NCBI GenBank assembly: GCA_024509875.1
Contig: JAMPIV010017810.1
Coordinates: 5,001 to 69,000 of the forward strand
Direction of reading: 5' to 3'
From: Oreohelix idahoensis
Taxonomy: Eukaryota; Mollusca; Gastropoda; Stylommatophora; Oreohelicidae
DNA length: 64,000 nt
Positions 44,956-57,210 of this stretch are shown in pieces. The translations under genes and the position numbers were made by a program. The stretch's first letter is position 1; each line of letters begins with the position of its first letter. The notes under the pieces were generated by a model. It was given only the letters and a program-made list of their open reading frames with translations, made no database searches and was not told where the DNA came from.

Positions 44956-46550
44956 TGTGGTAGTCTTTTGCGCACAGATTCTTTTGTGTGGTAGTCTGTG
45001 ACGCACAGATTCTTTTAGTAGGCATACAAATGTAAAGTAATATCTATTTGTCTGATGAAAAGTATTTATTTGAGAATCAAAATACTTTCTTGATAATTTA
45101 AGGGACAGAACCCTGATTGGTCGATGTTATATTCGGTTATCTTTTCTTGTGTCTCGACCTGGCGTATGAATACTAGATTTACGTCAGTTTGCTTCTGGTA
45201 TGGCCAGAAACAGATTGGTCTTGCTTAGAATGTTTATGGCCCGAGTTATATTTATTCCTTGACTATTTAAGGTGATTCGGTCTTATATCTTTGTGTCTTT
45301 GTAATGTCTATGTCGGCCTATTTTTTGAGCTGAACTCTGGGGTCAAAAGGATTTTTCTGCGCATGCGTCGATTGAGTGTCGACGAGAGGTTTCCGTGATG
45401 GCGAACTGTGTTTTTGCTCGGACGAAGAAAAGTCCGAAGATTTTGTCATGGTGGTTGATCCTTGGGGAAGGAGAAGTTTTCTTAGTATGACTATAATGTC
45501 CGTAATTCCCCCCAACAGTTATTCTAAACGCCAAGGGATGGCGTGTCCTATTTGCTAGTGTTTTTCTGGACTTAAGGTAAAGCAGAAACATTTACTGAAC
45601 TTGCCTTAGGCCTAACTGCAGACGTTATACTGTCTGACGATGTATTTGCTTGATTGTGCTTAGACGACTCTTCTACTAGCAGCACTATGCATTGGACATA
45701 TGCAACATTTATCATGGGATATGGAAAGTCCAATATATTATTTGAGTAATGAACGGAGCCTTCATTTTCGTTTAAGACATCTTCAGAGTGAGTGACGCTC
45801 ACTGGAATTAGCGCCATTTTGGATCCCACTTTCGGTCTATTCGGATTATCGATCAGAGAACAGGAATGCCTTATTACCTGATGGCGATACCCAAACCTAT
45901 ATTATATTGAAGTCAACTCCTTGTCTATTTTAAGATTGTCATCATAAGAGTCAGCTGAATTTACGACTTGAAAGACTTAGCCAGAAGAAGGTTCTGACAG
46001 TGAACCATTGTTGATGATTATGTATTCACATTAACTGATGCGATTAATCAGTTAAGGCATAAGACGATAGACAACCAGAATATTGAATGCTTGCCTACTA
46101 TCGTTCTATTGTATTCACCTGCTACATGAATGTCCATTTGATGTTGTCACCCATTTTTCAAGTATACGATGATTTTTGTGCCAACCTGTTCAAGTAACTG
46201 TAAACTGTGTTGTCGGAGTGTGCGTCCCATTCAATTATAAGAAAACGTCAACAGTAGTCTATGTCATTGACTTCCAGCTATGAGTGAGTGAGTGTCTAGT
46301 CTACTTGTCAACTCACAGAACATTCCATCCATTCGCGTACCTTGCACTCTCACTCCAGATAAACATTGCCTTTGCTAGCGCCTCAACACTTGGCGAGCAA
46401 GGTGACCTAGATACACAACACTGCGTCGGTCGAGTTGACCATTTTCCAACATTCGTCCAGTCTTCATTATTACGAGTATATCCTTGCAACACTGGAGATA
46501 CCCTAACTATGCAACACACCATCATCATTACAACGACGGGGTTTGCTACA
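44956..46550 (+). repeat. 3' LTR
   Basis: Begins TGTGGTAGTC directly after GGGGGG and ends GTTTGCTACA. The next bases (AATACCCAAT) are not duplicated before the 5' LTR, so no TSD is visible. Confidence 0.88.
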
Positions 46551-48585
46551 AATACCCAATATGATAGAGATTTTCAGTGCTGAAAAGAGGCAAACCCTAC
46601 CTGCTCCCTCAGACGGCCATGCTCACAATATATAAGGCGAGAACGCTCAATTCAAAATCACACACAACTAAAACCCAGCCAGAAGACAAATAGAGTTCTG
46701 TCTAGACTACGCCAGATGCCACTGCATGAAGGGCAGATCTTCTTCATAGATTACAGTCTTCATAAGAGCTTGGAATTGATCCTAGAGGGTGTGTAGGTTT
46801 ACTATATATATATATATTTATGTGAATAATATCAATTTTATTTCAGACTTTAGTGTGTTGTGAATGTATCGGACATATTGTTTGTGTGAATATGATTGCT
46901 GAAGATTGGAAAACCTAAAATATAACCACCACAGTCCTTGTCAGGGCTAAATATATCTATTCTGGTTTTGTCTGGGTCTATAACCCACCAGCAAGACCAG
47001 TACTGACTTGGCATGTAGGTGAGGGAAGAAAAGGTTGCATCCTGTCCATATATTCATATTGTTTTCATTATTCATGTATTATTATATTTGAGACAATGTT
47101 TTGCAGTAGACACCAGTCTGTCTCCCTGTATCTAAATCATACACAGCCATGTATCATTTATCATACATGCAGACATCTGATGACACCCTCATCTCATCAC
47201 ACCCTAAGATGTAGTAGGTCTCCATGACATTGCCTAGCCACTCGATACCTCTTGTTCCAGGTTCTATAGTAAATTGTCAAAACCCTGAAGTCAAGTGGAC
47301 CTTCGATCCTACTACCTAACCATAACAGGAGCCCAGAGGTTGAAGTGTTCGAGAGCTTTTTTCCCCCTGATTGCTGGGATTGGATTGAAGTGTGACTTAC
47401 AGACAAACAGTGTGATGTGTCAACCCATATCTGGACAAGTGCTGATTTAAAAGCTGAGTTTGATAGTGACTATTCCGGTGGCTAATGTGAGACATTCCTT
47501 AGTCAGATGATGAGAAAATTAGGGCATAGATTAAAAGAGACAGACTAATAATATATAAATAACAACAGTGAGAGGACATTTTTTGGTGTACAGTAAATTT
47601 AAAGATCCCATGGGGACTATTTTCTTTGTTTAAGTTTAAACTTATAATTATATTATCAACTTGATGTAAATACATAACCATAATCACCATCGTCCAACAC
47701 TCACCCTTCATTTCAGAATTAGATAGATGTACATAATAAATTATGAAATTGTACTCAAGAGACTTGTTAAATTTTTAACTGTTTAAGTTGAGTTACTTTT
47801 CCTGAATTATTATAATATCACATGAGTTACTACAGCTAAGGCGGCAAAGTATATTTCTGAAGCCTTAAACTATTTTCTAGCTCAGAGTATTCGCAGCCGT
47901 AGCTCACTTGTGATACCAGTGCACTTCTCTGACACTGGGACTTCATACATTCTTGAGAGAATTCTATTTCTTCTCTAAACACTATCATCATATGAGAAAA
48001 ACCTTACGCTACAAATATGTATTGTCCATTTTCAAAAACACGTGTATTTTAGTAAGTGAAACAATACATATTAAGACTTCTGTCACCAACCTTTACAAAA
48101 ACATTCAATGTTATTTCTTAACTTTCGTTCGGGGGGAGCCGCCTCCTCAACATATTTTCACTAACAACTATAAAGAAAGGGCTTCTGATAATTATTGAAC
48201 CGCAGGGGAACCAGAATTGGTTATCTAGACTACTGTCAACCATCATGCAGACTTTTTATTAAAATGACAACGCACAGTAAAAATAAGCAAATGAATCAAC
48301 CAGCAAGGTAAAATATCAACACATACAAGGCAGCAGAACAAACACATGGACAGGTAAATGTCTAATCATTGTGCCATTAATGTTCCTTTCACTTTAGTAT
48401 CAATCTTTCATCAAAACACAATCACACTGAATTAACTGATGCATACAGAATATAACTTATTAATTTGTAAGCTGTATTCAATTGGGCTTTCAACGACTGC
48501 GAAGTGTACAGTTGTTGTTTTCTATAACAGAGAGTGTAAATTTGTCATGTTTTCTATGACAGCCAAATGTAGCAATGTCTTATGA
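46551..48585. other. Unassigned intronic sequence
   Basis: Nothing recognised beyond a short (TA)n near 46802-46820. Confidence 0.5.
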
Positions 48586-48589
48586 TTGT

Positions 48590-48705
48590 CACTTATAATA
48601 CTGTAGGATGTAGGTGACCAACTAAGACTGTACTTGTTCAAATAGCTGTTTATGATTTTCACTGATAATACTGTAGAATGTAAGTGACCAGCTAAGACTA
48701 CTTGT
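48590..48705. repeat. Two diverged direct repeats, about 60 bp
   Basis: TATGATTGTCACTTATAATACTG (48582 on, shortened here) and its second copy from 48650 both continue to AAGACT and ACTTGTT. The second copy is interrupted by the MITE at 48710 and resumes as AATAGCTG after it. Confidence 0.7.
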
Positions 48706-48709
48706 TTAA

Positions 48710-48940
48710 CTCTTAGTATACGAGCGGCCTTCTAGAGAGGCCGATGATCGATCCCCGTCAATAGCGAAAATTTATAGCTGAATGCATGTTTAAAACCACT
48801 GAACAATTTAGTTACGTGCATGATATAGGGGTTTCATTTCTTCACTTTTTGATATATAACACTTATGTTATCTTTATAAATAAATTATTTATTGCAAAAT
48901 CTGTAATGGTAGTCATGAAAGGCAGCTCGTATACTAAGAG
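48710..48940. mobile_element. TTAA-flanked MITE (piggyBac-like)
   Basis: A 231-bp element between TTAA (48706-48709) and TTAA (48941-48944). Inverted ends: CTCTTAGTATACGAGCGGCC at left, and GGCAGCTCGTATACTAAGAG at right, which is its reverse complement with one change. Noncoding; TTAA duplication points to piggyBac transposase. Confidence 0.88.
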
Positions 48941-48949
48941 TTAAATAGC

Positions 48950-50525
48950 TGCACATTTAACTACTTCACTCACTAATTACCCTATATCTACATGCACATC
49001 TGACATCATTTAACATAAGGCGCAAATACTTGTTATAGTTATGAGAGCATCTGTATTAAGTTATGAATAACACTAAAGAGTTATCACTCTCAATTAGTTA
49101 CAAAGAGGTAAGAGAGAACTAATTTATACTTCTGAGATAAAGTAACTACTCCGTGTAGAGTCTTACAGATCATGTGCTTTGATGTAGGCTTCCTCAAGGG
49201 TGTCATCTACAATGGTGGATCCATGCTCCACATGAAGCAACAAAGGAGTTATGATGATGATGAATAATGTAAATGAATGCTACAAATAAACTTAAAATTA
49301 GGGAGCTGATGTCTGCTGAGAGAGATTTTAATACTAATGGAAATTTTACTGTGGAAAATTTCATGATGAACTTTCAGGGAAATTTTACTTCGCTGAGACA
49401 ACTAAAAATTTACAAACTTCACAACCTATACCAGAAACTTAACAATACAACAGGAAGTACTGGCAAGGGACCTGGAAACAAAGGCACTGCTAAATAACTC
49501 TATATTTTCAGTGCTGCTTGATCACATACACTCCCTATTCACTTGCAAGAAAGCTGAAAGCAACGGCATGGTTAAACAACAAATATGTACTACCACTCTC
49601 CAGTAATTCAGAGCAGCAGGCAAGCCAAATATTGGAAAAGTATTTTTTAAAATTACACACAGCCTTTATAAAACAATGAAGGCCATTGAATCTGTCTGGA
49701 TTAAGTAGGTATTGTTTTAAATACTTTTGTTTAATGAAGCATTCCCAATTCAATGAAAATAAAACATACTCAAAAAGTGCAGGAAAGAAAGTGGCAAAGA
49801 TGTTAACAAAGAATACATATTTCTTACAACGTGTGTTCTGGCAGAAAGTTCTCATGAGTCAACTTAGATCAATTTCTAAAGCTTTTACTGCTAAAATATG
49901 TTTCTGCAATTGGATCAGAAAGGTTTTTCCTCTGTCAAAATATGTTCCTCAGCTATTACAATTTAAGTTTCATATTTACCTCCGCAATAATGGTTAGTAT
50001 CCGCATTTTGTAATGGAGACTCGACATTCATTTAACAACAGACAAAGACTTTAAAATTAACAGAGCAATCTGAACAAGTGAGTTACACATCAAATTTTCC
50101 TAGAATATTTCCTCATATTTTTTTATAATCAAGCGTAAACTGGAATACAATGTCTAAACCAGGCAACTAACATAAACCTTCAGAAACACAAGTGTTGTAT
50201 TGCATTACTGGACAGACTTGAAAAAAAAAGAAAGAAAAGATAACCTACCTCATAGCACACCTTTACAAGACAGAAAGTAAAGATTTTGTTATGATTAAAT
50301 CATACATCTTATGTGTTATAAACAATGTGAAAATATTTCCAATACAATTCAGAATTAGCATGGACACTAAGGAAAACTGAAAATTCTAACAACGAGACAG
50401 ATTGGATACACACTAAGGTGAGTCCTCACTAGATACCACCATATCCTCACAAACATAGAATTCATAGAAAACTACATCAGGAAAAAAAAGCAAGGAGAAT
50501 AAAGTCAAGCAAAATGTGAAGGCTT
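48950..50525. other. Unassigned intronic sequence
   Basis: Small ORFs (49273-49497, 49686-49997) show no family motif. Confidence 0.5.
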
Positions 50526-50529
50526 CGTC

Positions 50530-50720
50530 TTACACCTTCAGAAGTCAACTTGAATATGGTTAAAGCAGTGGTCAACCTGAGGTTGTTGGTATCTCCACAG
50601 AGTTTGTACAGGAATGGTACTGGTGATGGCCATGTTTGGCACCTTTGCAGCAGATGCACAAGTCCTTGTGTGTTCCCATGACCCCAAGAGTTATGCTGGC
50701 GGTTGCACAACTACCTGGAG
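50530..50720 (-). pseudogene. RNase H LINE 3' end relic
   Basis: The minus strand reads HLLQRCQTWPSPVPFLYKLC and NNLRLTTALTIFKLTSE, matching the end of the relic at 18906-19240. Confidence 0.75.
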
Positions 50721-50724
50721 AATC

Positions 50725-53055
50725 TCAGAAGCCAGACAGGTCGAAAGGTAGAGACCAGACAAAGAGAGATCTACCTTACAGGCAGGCTAGGGATAGTTGC
50801 TTGAAACATGAAGGCTAAAATGGGAGGCAGATTAAAATAAAGATATGAGGGTCACATCTTTTCACAGAAGTGCCAAGGATAGGATATGGTGGACGACTAT
50901 AGCTGATGATGACCTGTGCGCTCAAAAAGTATTGTTAAAGGATGTAGAAATAATGGAAGACTTCTGATTACTGACAGTTATCTGTAATAACAAACAGAAG
51001 CTGTGTGTGGTCAATGAAGAAAGCAAAGCTAACAACCAGGCAATATGACACAGAGTAAATGGTTAACAATGGGCAGCACATCAATAGCTCTTTCACATAC
51101 TTGTGCCAAAAAGCACATGCTGTTAAAGGCATGCAGCCCATGCAGCATAAGAAACTAAACAGAGGGAAAGCCACTTAAAATAAATGACACATAAACACAA
51201 ATGTTGCATAAGCTCATGAAACATCAAAACTGAACATCAACCTGATGCCTAGCAACATGTTATGCCACTGAGGCAAAAAACTTGCACTGACTGTATCTTT
51301 TGTTAGCTAATGAAGTGGAGCTTAGGAATTCAATAAACAGCCACGACAGTATATGAATATTCAAACAAAGACACCATACTGATAAATATTCCAAGTACTG
51401 CTGACTATGTTTGGTCACTAAAAAACCAAGGAGTAAAAGCTAAGTAAATTATACTAACTACATATGGCCATTAAATTAGACCTCACCTTTCTAGATAATT
51501 TCAGTTTTAAACTATAGCTCTTTATTGTGCAATACTTTATATGACTCTCTCATTATTTTACACTCTTACCAAATTCTTTCACAATGCAATCTATCAAAAA
51601 TTACAAGTTATAAATAATTAAACTATAATTCTCTGGCACGGCTCTGCAACTTTTAAAGTGTGCTTTGTTCAGTTTTTAATGTCACATCTCAAAGTGCAAA
51701 GAAAATGGTGGGCTATGACAAAGCTAACTGAGGGTTCAAAACATTTAATCCACATACACCAATATTACTACATTAAAGAGAAGGAAAAAAGAGTAATGGA
51801 ACCTTATCCTCTCTTCCAGCCATAGGGGGCGCTGATGTACTAGCAGCATGTGTACCAGACGCTTGAGGTTGCTGAAATAATTAACACACAAACACGCAGT
51901 CATTGCCTCCCTGCTGACGCTGGGTGTGAAGGGGGAGATCAACATATAAGCCATCTAAAATATGGCAGCACATAAAAACAAACAAGCAAACTGTAAAGCT
52001 AAGACCATGTTTTATAAATGTATTTACAGTTTGCCTTTACAGTATGATTATAAAAAAAACAAACAAAGCTAGCAGTTTCTAGATTTACAATTATAAAGAA
52101 TTATTTAGTGTGACAATCGAGAAGGGCTACTAGCTACTATTAACAAACAAGATTTACAATCAATATTAGCGAATAACAATTCTGATTCCTGTATACATAA
52201 TCAAATGGAAATGTCTAATATTTCGAACTCAGTATATTCTATGGAACCATCTTGCTGTAAAGAGCATTTCAAAATTATTTCAGGATTTAAACAAATCAAA
52301 CTAATACCTGGAAATGGCAGTCGTCTTCAGAATCTTAAATAACTGGTCATTAACAAACACACAAAACACATGATATACATCCAGCTGTAAAATTGCAAAT
52401 ATGTCAATTCTGATTTCACAATGATGATTTAAAGTTTATGAATTTTCCCCCTGAAAAGCTAATTAAAATATACAGCAAATATACTAGAATCTATAAACTA
52501 CTTCTACTGTTGAGATATAGTCATAAATAATATAAAATATGATGACAGCTGATATTTGTAATGATATTGGGTTTTATTTTTGCCACACCTGAAGCAAGGA
52601 AAGCAAACATGTAAGCAAGGGAAAAAAAACTGGAAATGGATTGCAAAACTTTAAGAAAGTTTAACTTCCCACTCTATTACAAGTACATCGCCTATAACAG
52701 CCCCATTCAAATGCTTCCCTCAAAATAAATGGCACTGATTTTTACGTATGTCCCTTGATCTCCTACTTCAACTAATCAAACCACTGCCAGTTATCAGAAC
52801 GTCTTAACAATTATATCCCCTTTGCTTTCCAATACCAACAATTTTTTTGGACATAATTTGTTTGAGCAACTGCGTTATTACTGAAGGGTAATATTATTAT
52901 AACTGAGGCCCGTTTAACTTCATATACATATACAGCAACAGCTAATTTTCTGTTATATATCAACCTAATCCCTCACATAGTCGTGTTGTCTTTATAAAAC
53001 ATCTACCGCAGTCCATACAAATTTGTGAAGAACATTTTTCACACTTCTATGCTAA
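50725..53055. other. Intronic sequence with one candidate cassette exon
   Basis: Mostly AT-rich and unassigned. On the minus strand 51803-51871 is 69 bp (23 codons) between TTATTTCAG and a weak donor (AAG/GTTCC). It would keep the Miro frame, reading NLKRLVHMLLVHQRP. Vertebrate RHOT1 has alternative exons at this same point, but the donor is poor. Confidence 0.3.
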
Positions 53056-53059
53056 TGAT

Positions 53060-53192
53060 CTCATCTCATCTCATAATCGGAACCTCTTCTACCCCGTGAA
53101 ATGAGGTGTAGAGGGGACCCAAGTGCACAAGGCCCATGGGCAGGACGTGTAATCGAAGTGACTTGGCAAACAGGTGATTAGCCCGTTGTGCC
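53060..53192 (-). mobile_element. 133-bp chimeric retroposon
   Basis: It has a perfect 13-bp TSD, CTATGCTAATGAT (53047-53059 and 53193-53205). The minus-strand 5' end, CACAACGGGCTAATCACCTG with CACTTCGATTAC, matches the head of the short retroposons at 7801 and 32391. Its 3' end, CCTCTACACCTC-CACGGGGTAGAAGAGG, resembles the LINE C 3' end, followed by (GAGAT)n. It has no coding capacity. Confidence 0.8.
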
Positions 53193-53309
53193 CTATGCTA
53201 ATGATACAAAGTAAAAAATTTAAACAAAGGATTTCTAATAACCGAAAGAGTAACAGGGTGATACAAACAATAAGAAAGGAGAACATCTACTTGAAATCAT
53301 ACTACTTAC

Positions 53310-53506
53310 GGGTAGGCAGCCATCGTGGCAAGCTTTACGTAGATGTCATGGTTGACTTTGTCAATACAGGTGAAATGCTGAGGTGGAGGAAGTTTGAATC
53401 GACTACAAAACTGGGCAGGGGTAAATTCATAGTCTTGCCTTACCTCTGGATACTCTGCTTTTGAGGCTACAATTAGTGTTGGAATCTTACAATCAATGAA
53501 ATGTTT
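53310..53506 (-). CDS. Miro: Miro (RHOT) exon: end of C-terminal GTPase domain
   Basis: A 197-bp exon between TTTTTCCCAACAG and the donor GTAAGTAG. It encodes KHFIDCKIPTLIVASKAEYP, EVRQDYEFTPAQFCSRFKLP and YVKLATMAAYP. Miro features include the IPxLIVA-K guanine-base motif region, the F-C-x(4)-PPPQ-F-TC segment and the KL-TMA-YP end. It finishes two bases into a Pro codon, exactly the phase needed by the exon at 29384. Miro links mitochondria to motor adaptors, with GTPase and Ca-binding domains. Confidence 0.97.
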
Positions 53507-53832
53507 CTGTTGGGAAAAATTAAAGATAAAAAAACTTACATTTGTTACTGGTATTAAAGTAACCATGGATTAACTATAAATGCCATAAACCTAATATTAA
53601 TGTAAAAGATTGTAGATGAAATAATTATTAAACTAAACGACTATACCCCAGATTAAGTACACTACTATATGTCCTGTTTAAGTAGCACACAATGCATTAA
53701 AAGAACTGTTCAAATTGCAGACTGATAATTGAGAAAAAAAAATGATCTACATTACAGAATGAGTGCTACCATGAACTAATTTTGATTCAGACTGAATATT
53801 TGATTAATTTCTCCTGTTACAATTTGAGAATC

Positions 53833-54127
53833 TAATTTTTATGGTCCGCAACCAGACAAAAAAAAGTAATGGCCTCAATACCCAGCCCCTGCAGACCCGA
53901 GTGGAACAGTCCCAATTACAATGGTTTAGCCATGTCTGCAGAATGGGAGATCGGCTACCATGACAAATATAGAAAACCAAGAGCCAGGTATCCAGGATGA
54001 CCCAGAGTTCACTAGGAGGACAACATTAGACAATATCTGAAGGACTAAAGACTAGACTGGAGGAAGACAGCCGATAGGATAGTCTGGCAAACCTCTACAC
54101 CCCAGGGTAGAAGAGGAACGACTAAGT
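53833..54127 (+). mobile_element. LINE C-family 3' fragment
   Basis: Flanked by a 14-bp TSD with one mismatch (ACAATTTGAGAATC at 53819-53832, ACAGTTTGAGAATC at 54128-54141). It contains CCCAATTACAATGGTTTAGC and the AGAGGAACGACTAAGT end, and is internally eroded against 25990-26431. Confidence 0.88.
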
Positions 54128-54253
54128 ACAGTTTGAGAATCAAAGATAATGCTCCTCTTACTGACCAAGTATTACATGAATTGTTTATGTCACAGGTTGA
54201 GCACTACATGAAATGGCAGTCTATGCCACATAATTTCTGCCATTGCCACTTAC

Positions 54254-54379
54254 CAGATACATCCTAGCACAAAACTCAAAACTGTGGGGGTTGGTTACAT
54301 CATACATCAAGCAGGCCACGTCACAGTCCAGCTCTGTAGGTGTAAGCATCTCACACATCATCATATCAACCTCATGCAG
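54254..54379 (-). CDS. Miro: Miro (RHOT) exon: C-terminal GTPase domain, middle
   Basis: A 126-bp exon (42 codons, phase 0 at both ends) between CTATTTGCAG and GTAAGTGG. It reads [20 protein letters not shown], then [20 protein letters not shown] and YL. The CDV-CL-YDV-NP-SFE-CAR pattern is diagnostic of Miro. It joins KYLM at 61693 and KHFIDC at 53506 without a gap relative to the family. Confidence 0.97.
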
Positions 54380-54482
54380 CTGCAAATAGAAGTATGCTGC
54401 TGATATCCAAAGTAAAGTGACGTTCTAAGCTTACTTAATGTAATAACATCCCTGGACACTTCCATTAGAATATTTTCATATA

Positions 54483-54530
54483 TTTACTTACTTACTTAGT
54501 CGTTCCTCTTCTGCCGTGAGGTGTAGAGGT
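54483..54530 (-). mobile_element. 48-bp LINE C-family 3' tip
   Basis: Only TTTACTTACTTACTTAGTCG through GAGGTGTAGAGG lies between two perfect copies of TTTTCATATA (54473-54482 and 54531-54540). It is an extreme 5' truncation, in a Miro intron. Confidence 0.88.
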
Positions 54531-55089
54531 TTTTCATATACTACGGAATTAAATAAAAAAGCTTCATGACAGAGCGAATGAGAGCAAGAATCAATATTTA
54601 AACAGGGTTCATAGCAAATTTCTTCAAGCATTTTCCAGGCTTTTTCCAGGTTTTTCCAGGTCCAGCATGTGATTTTCAAGGATGGGAAACTCTAATATTT
54701 TCCTCATCTAATTTTCTCAGATATAATTATCACTTTGCTGATCAGCAATCCGGAGCATTACCGTCTCCCATTACCAAGGGTGTTTGCAGATTTCTTTAAA
54801 AAGAACTTTTTTTTTTTTAATTCATAAAAGATTGAAAAACAGACATCTTTTCCAAGTTTTTAGTGAATTTGTTCAACATCAGCGCAATAAAATGTTAGTG
54901 ACATGGATGGTAATGAATAAAATAAGCTTGATTGACGTATTGATTTAACGATTAACCACGTATATCAACATAAAAGGCTAATAAAATTGGAATAAAATGT
55001 TTTAAAAAAACTGTATTTTTCGTGTTTGTCTTTTTTGAATGTATTCTGTGTCTGTGGCATCTGACAATGAGCGTTTGTAAATGTTTGAG

Positions 55090-56375
55090 TAGTTAAGTAC
55101 CTCTAGTTGGAGTCTGAGCTGCTTTTTTCATTAACTGGGGTTGAAGTTGTAGCTGTAGGCCTCTGCAAGAGTCTTTGTCAACGATCCACGTTGATAATCC
55201 TTGACTGTGTGGTATAACTTGAAGCAGGGTATCAGGCATAGAGGTACATTGCAATCTGGGCAGTACATGCAAGTCTGGCTTCTGTTCCCTGCAGCCTTAC
55301 ACACTTTACAGTCTGGTTTGTACCTTGCCCTTTACTTTTTTATCAATGAAGTGGTGCTCAGTAAGTCATGTTGTTTTGAAGGTGTCACATTGTGTCGAAG
55401 AATAGCAGGTTCAATTTTTTTTTTTTTTGTACGCCCGCTAATACTCGAGGTGAAATCTCAGGTTATTATTAATGTCTAACCTGACATTGATTTTACGTGA
55501 GTATCCCTTTTTTCTTGTACAGAGACAGGTGTCCCTCGCCATTCAGGCAGATACTCGCCGATTTCGGAGGTACCCATTAGAGCTGGGTCGGCTCAGGAGC
55601 CGCCAATCCCTGGTCGACGACACACCTTCAAATGTTCTCGCCAGGTCTCGAGTTAATCCAGTCCAAATCCCGGTCGACGAAAAATCCTCAAATGCCATCG
55701 ACTGGGTTTGATCCTGGATCACCTGGTCGCCAGAGCGGTGTGGTAACCACTACGCTAGCGCGGCTCCTAGCAGGTTCAATAAGAGTCATACTGACATCCT
55801 GATCTTCGCTTTGATCTTTTTTTGTAGAGTTGGCAGTGTTGTAGGTTATATGCCCATTGACCAGGGCAGTTTCAACTAAGAAATAATATAAAAATAGGAT
55901 CTGTGTGGGTAGGGGTAGCTTGCACCTAGTTGGCTGAAGTTTCCACACCTCCCATACTTTTGCTGTATTTTTCTGCAATCACTGGCTTCTGAATTGTTCT
56001 GCCCTAAAGAATTAGTCTTTCTAACTGTCTTGTTTATATTATCATTGGAGTGAACAGTGGATATAAGGTTAAATCTTTTCGTATCATGCCAGGTGACTGT
56101 CGGCATGCCTTATCTTCTGTCGCACAAAACACAGGATGATTTGTCTTTTTCAATTTGAGTTGTTTTTTCTTCAGTGCTACAGGAAAATGCTTCCTATTTT
56201 CCACTACTGTTCCAAATGCACCAATCTGAATTTCAGGTCTTGAAATAAAGCTGAAGGCTGAATCAAAACTATCACAGAAGAGAATATGTCCCTTGTTGCA
56301 TATGAAATTTGAATTAAAACTATGGTGACTTTTCACTGAAAAAAAAAAAAGAGTCCAAATAATCTCAGCTCTCAA
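55090..56375 (-). pseudogene. piggyBac transposase relic, split by a SINE
   Basis: Minus-strand frames in order: GHILFCDSFDSAFSFISRPE (DDE-domain Asp region), GAFGTVVENRKHFPVALKKK, a KYSKSMGGV motif in a shifted frame, SYPYPHRSYFYI and FLVETALVNGHITYNTANST. After the SINE come DCKVCKAAGNRSQTCMYC and LCLIPCFKLYHTVKDYQ, the C-terminal Cys-rich zinc ribbon of piggyBac proteins. Several frameshifts and stops; the N-terminal half is gone. Confidence 0.8.
55416..55767 (-). mobile_element. tRNA-derived SINE inside the piggyBac relic
   Basis: Perfect 13-bp TSD TAGCAGGTTCAAT (55403-55415 and 55768-55780). The minus strand starts GGAGCCGCGCTAGCGTAGTG (A box), then GATCCAGGATCAAACCCAG (B-box region), and ends in poly(A), seen as T13 at 55416 on the plus strand. 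The head resembles SINE-A but the body differs. Confidence 0.9.
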
Positions 56376-56769
56376 GAGTTTTTTTCCTTGGTCACAAATA
56401 ATGTCACATCTGTAGGTCTCCTAGTAGTGTTAGTTTAAAAAAAAAAAAAAAAAAAAAAAGAACACAAATAACTTACGAGTAGGCCTAAGCTATGTATATT
56501 TACCAATTCAAAATTCTAAACGCATACATAATAGTCAAACAATATTTAACTAGAACAAAAGGTAATATATATATAGTAATTGGGAGGGTAATACTTATGA
56601 TAAGTGAAAATCTATTAAATATCTAACTGGAGACCTTTACACCCCCCCCCCCCCCCCATCTTTACTATTTTTGTTGGGTTTTGTTTCGTTTGTTTGTTTA
56701 GATTTTTATTTAAAATTTAATTAAATCTTTTTTTAAAATTTTAAATAACATAGGCCTATCCACAAAATT

Positions 56770-56925
56770 GCTGATTTTCATTTATCCTAATTACCGCGAT
56801 TTGACAGATGTGTATCGGCGATTATTCATGTTATCTGAAATTGAAAACATGTAGGCCTAGGCCTATCCTAATTAGCCTATAACCCTTCAGAGGTAGAACG
56901 GGATAAGTCTTTTCATCATAAATAT
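56770..56925 (+). repeat. Dispersed repeat, copy 3
   Basis: Carries CCTAATTAGCCTATAACCC, then TTCAGAGGTAGAACGGGATA, as in copies 1 and 2 near 2900 and 3920. Confidence 0.5.
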
Positions 56926-57003
56926 AATAAACTGGACTTATTTAAATAGGTTTTATAAATGAGATAAACGAATTTATTACTTACGACGAGTGTTAAAAAA
57001 AAA

Positions 57004-57210
57004 TCTGCGTTTACGTCGTTAACGCAAAGCGCCGAAAACTTCTGGAAATGGATTTAATGCGCAAAGGGAAGTAAACATTTTACGGTAACTTTGCGCCAAG
57101 GGAAGTAAAAATTGTACGGTAACTTTACAATTTTTACTTCCCTTTGCGCATTTCCAGAAGTTTCGGCGGTTTCGTTTTCGGCGCTTTGCGTTAATGGCGT
57201 AAACGCTGAT
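57004..57210. repeat. Long imperfect palindrome
   Basis: Left arm CGTTAACGCAAAGCGCCGAA, CTTCTGGAAATG and GCGCAAAGGGAAGTAAA is mirrored on the right as GCGCATTTCCAGAAG, GGCGCTTTGCGTTAATG and so on. The central hairpin pairs GGGAAGTAAAAATTGTA with TACAATTTTTACTTCCC across about 10 bases. The fold-back form suggests a MITE or a transposon end. Confidence 0.85.

Noticed and set aside
42136..46550. Simple segmental duplication
   Set aside because: The copies end in TTTGCTACA, start TGTGGTAG after a G-rich tract and have a PBS-like TGG after the first, so LTRs fit better, although no TSD was found.
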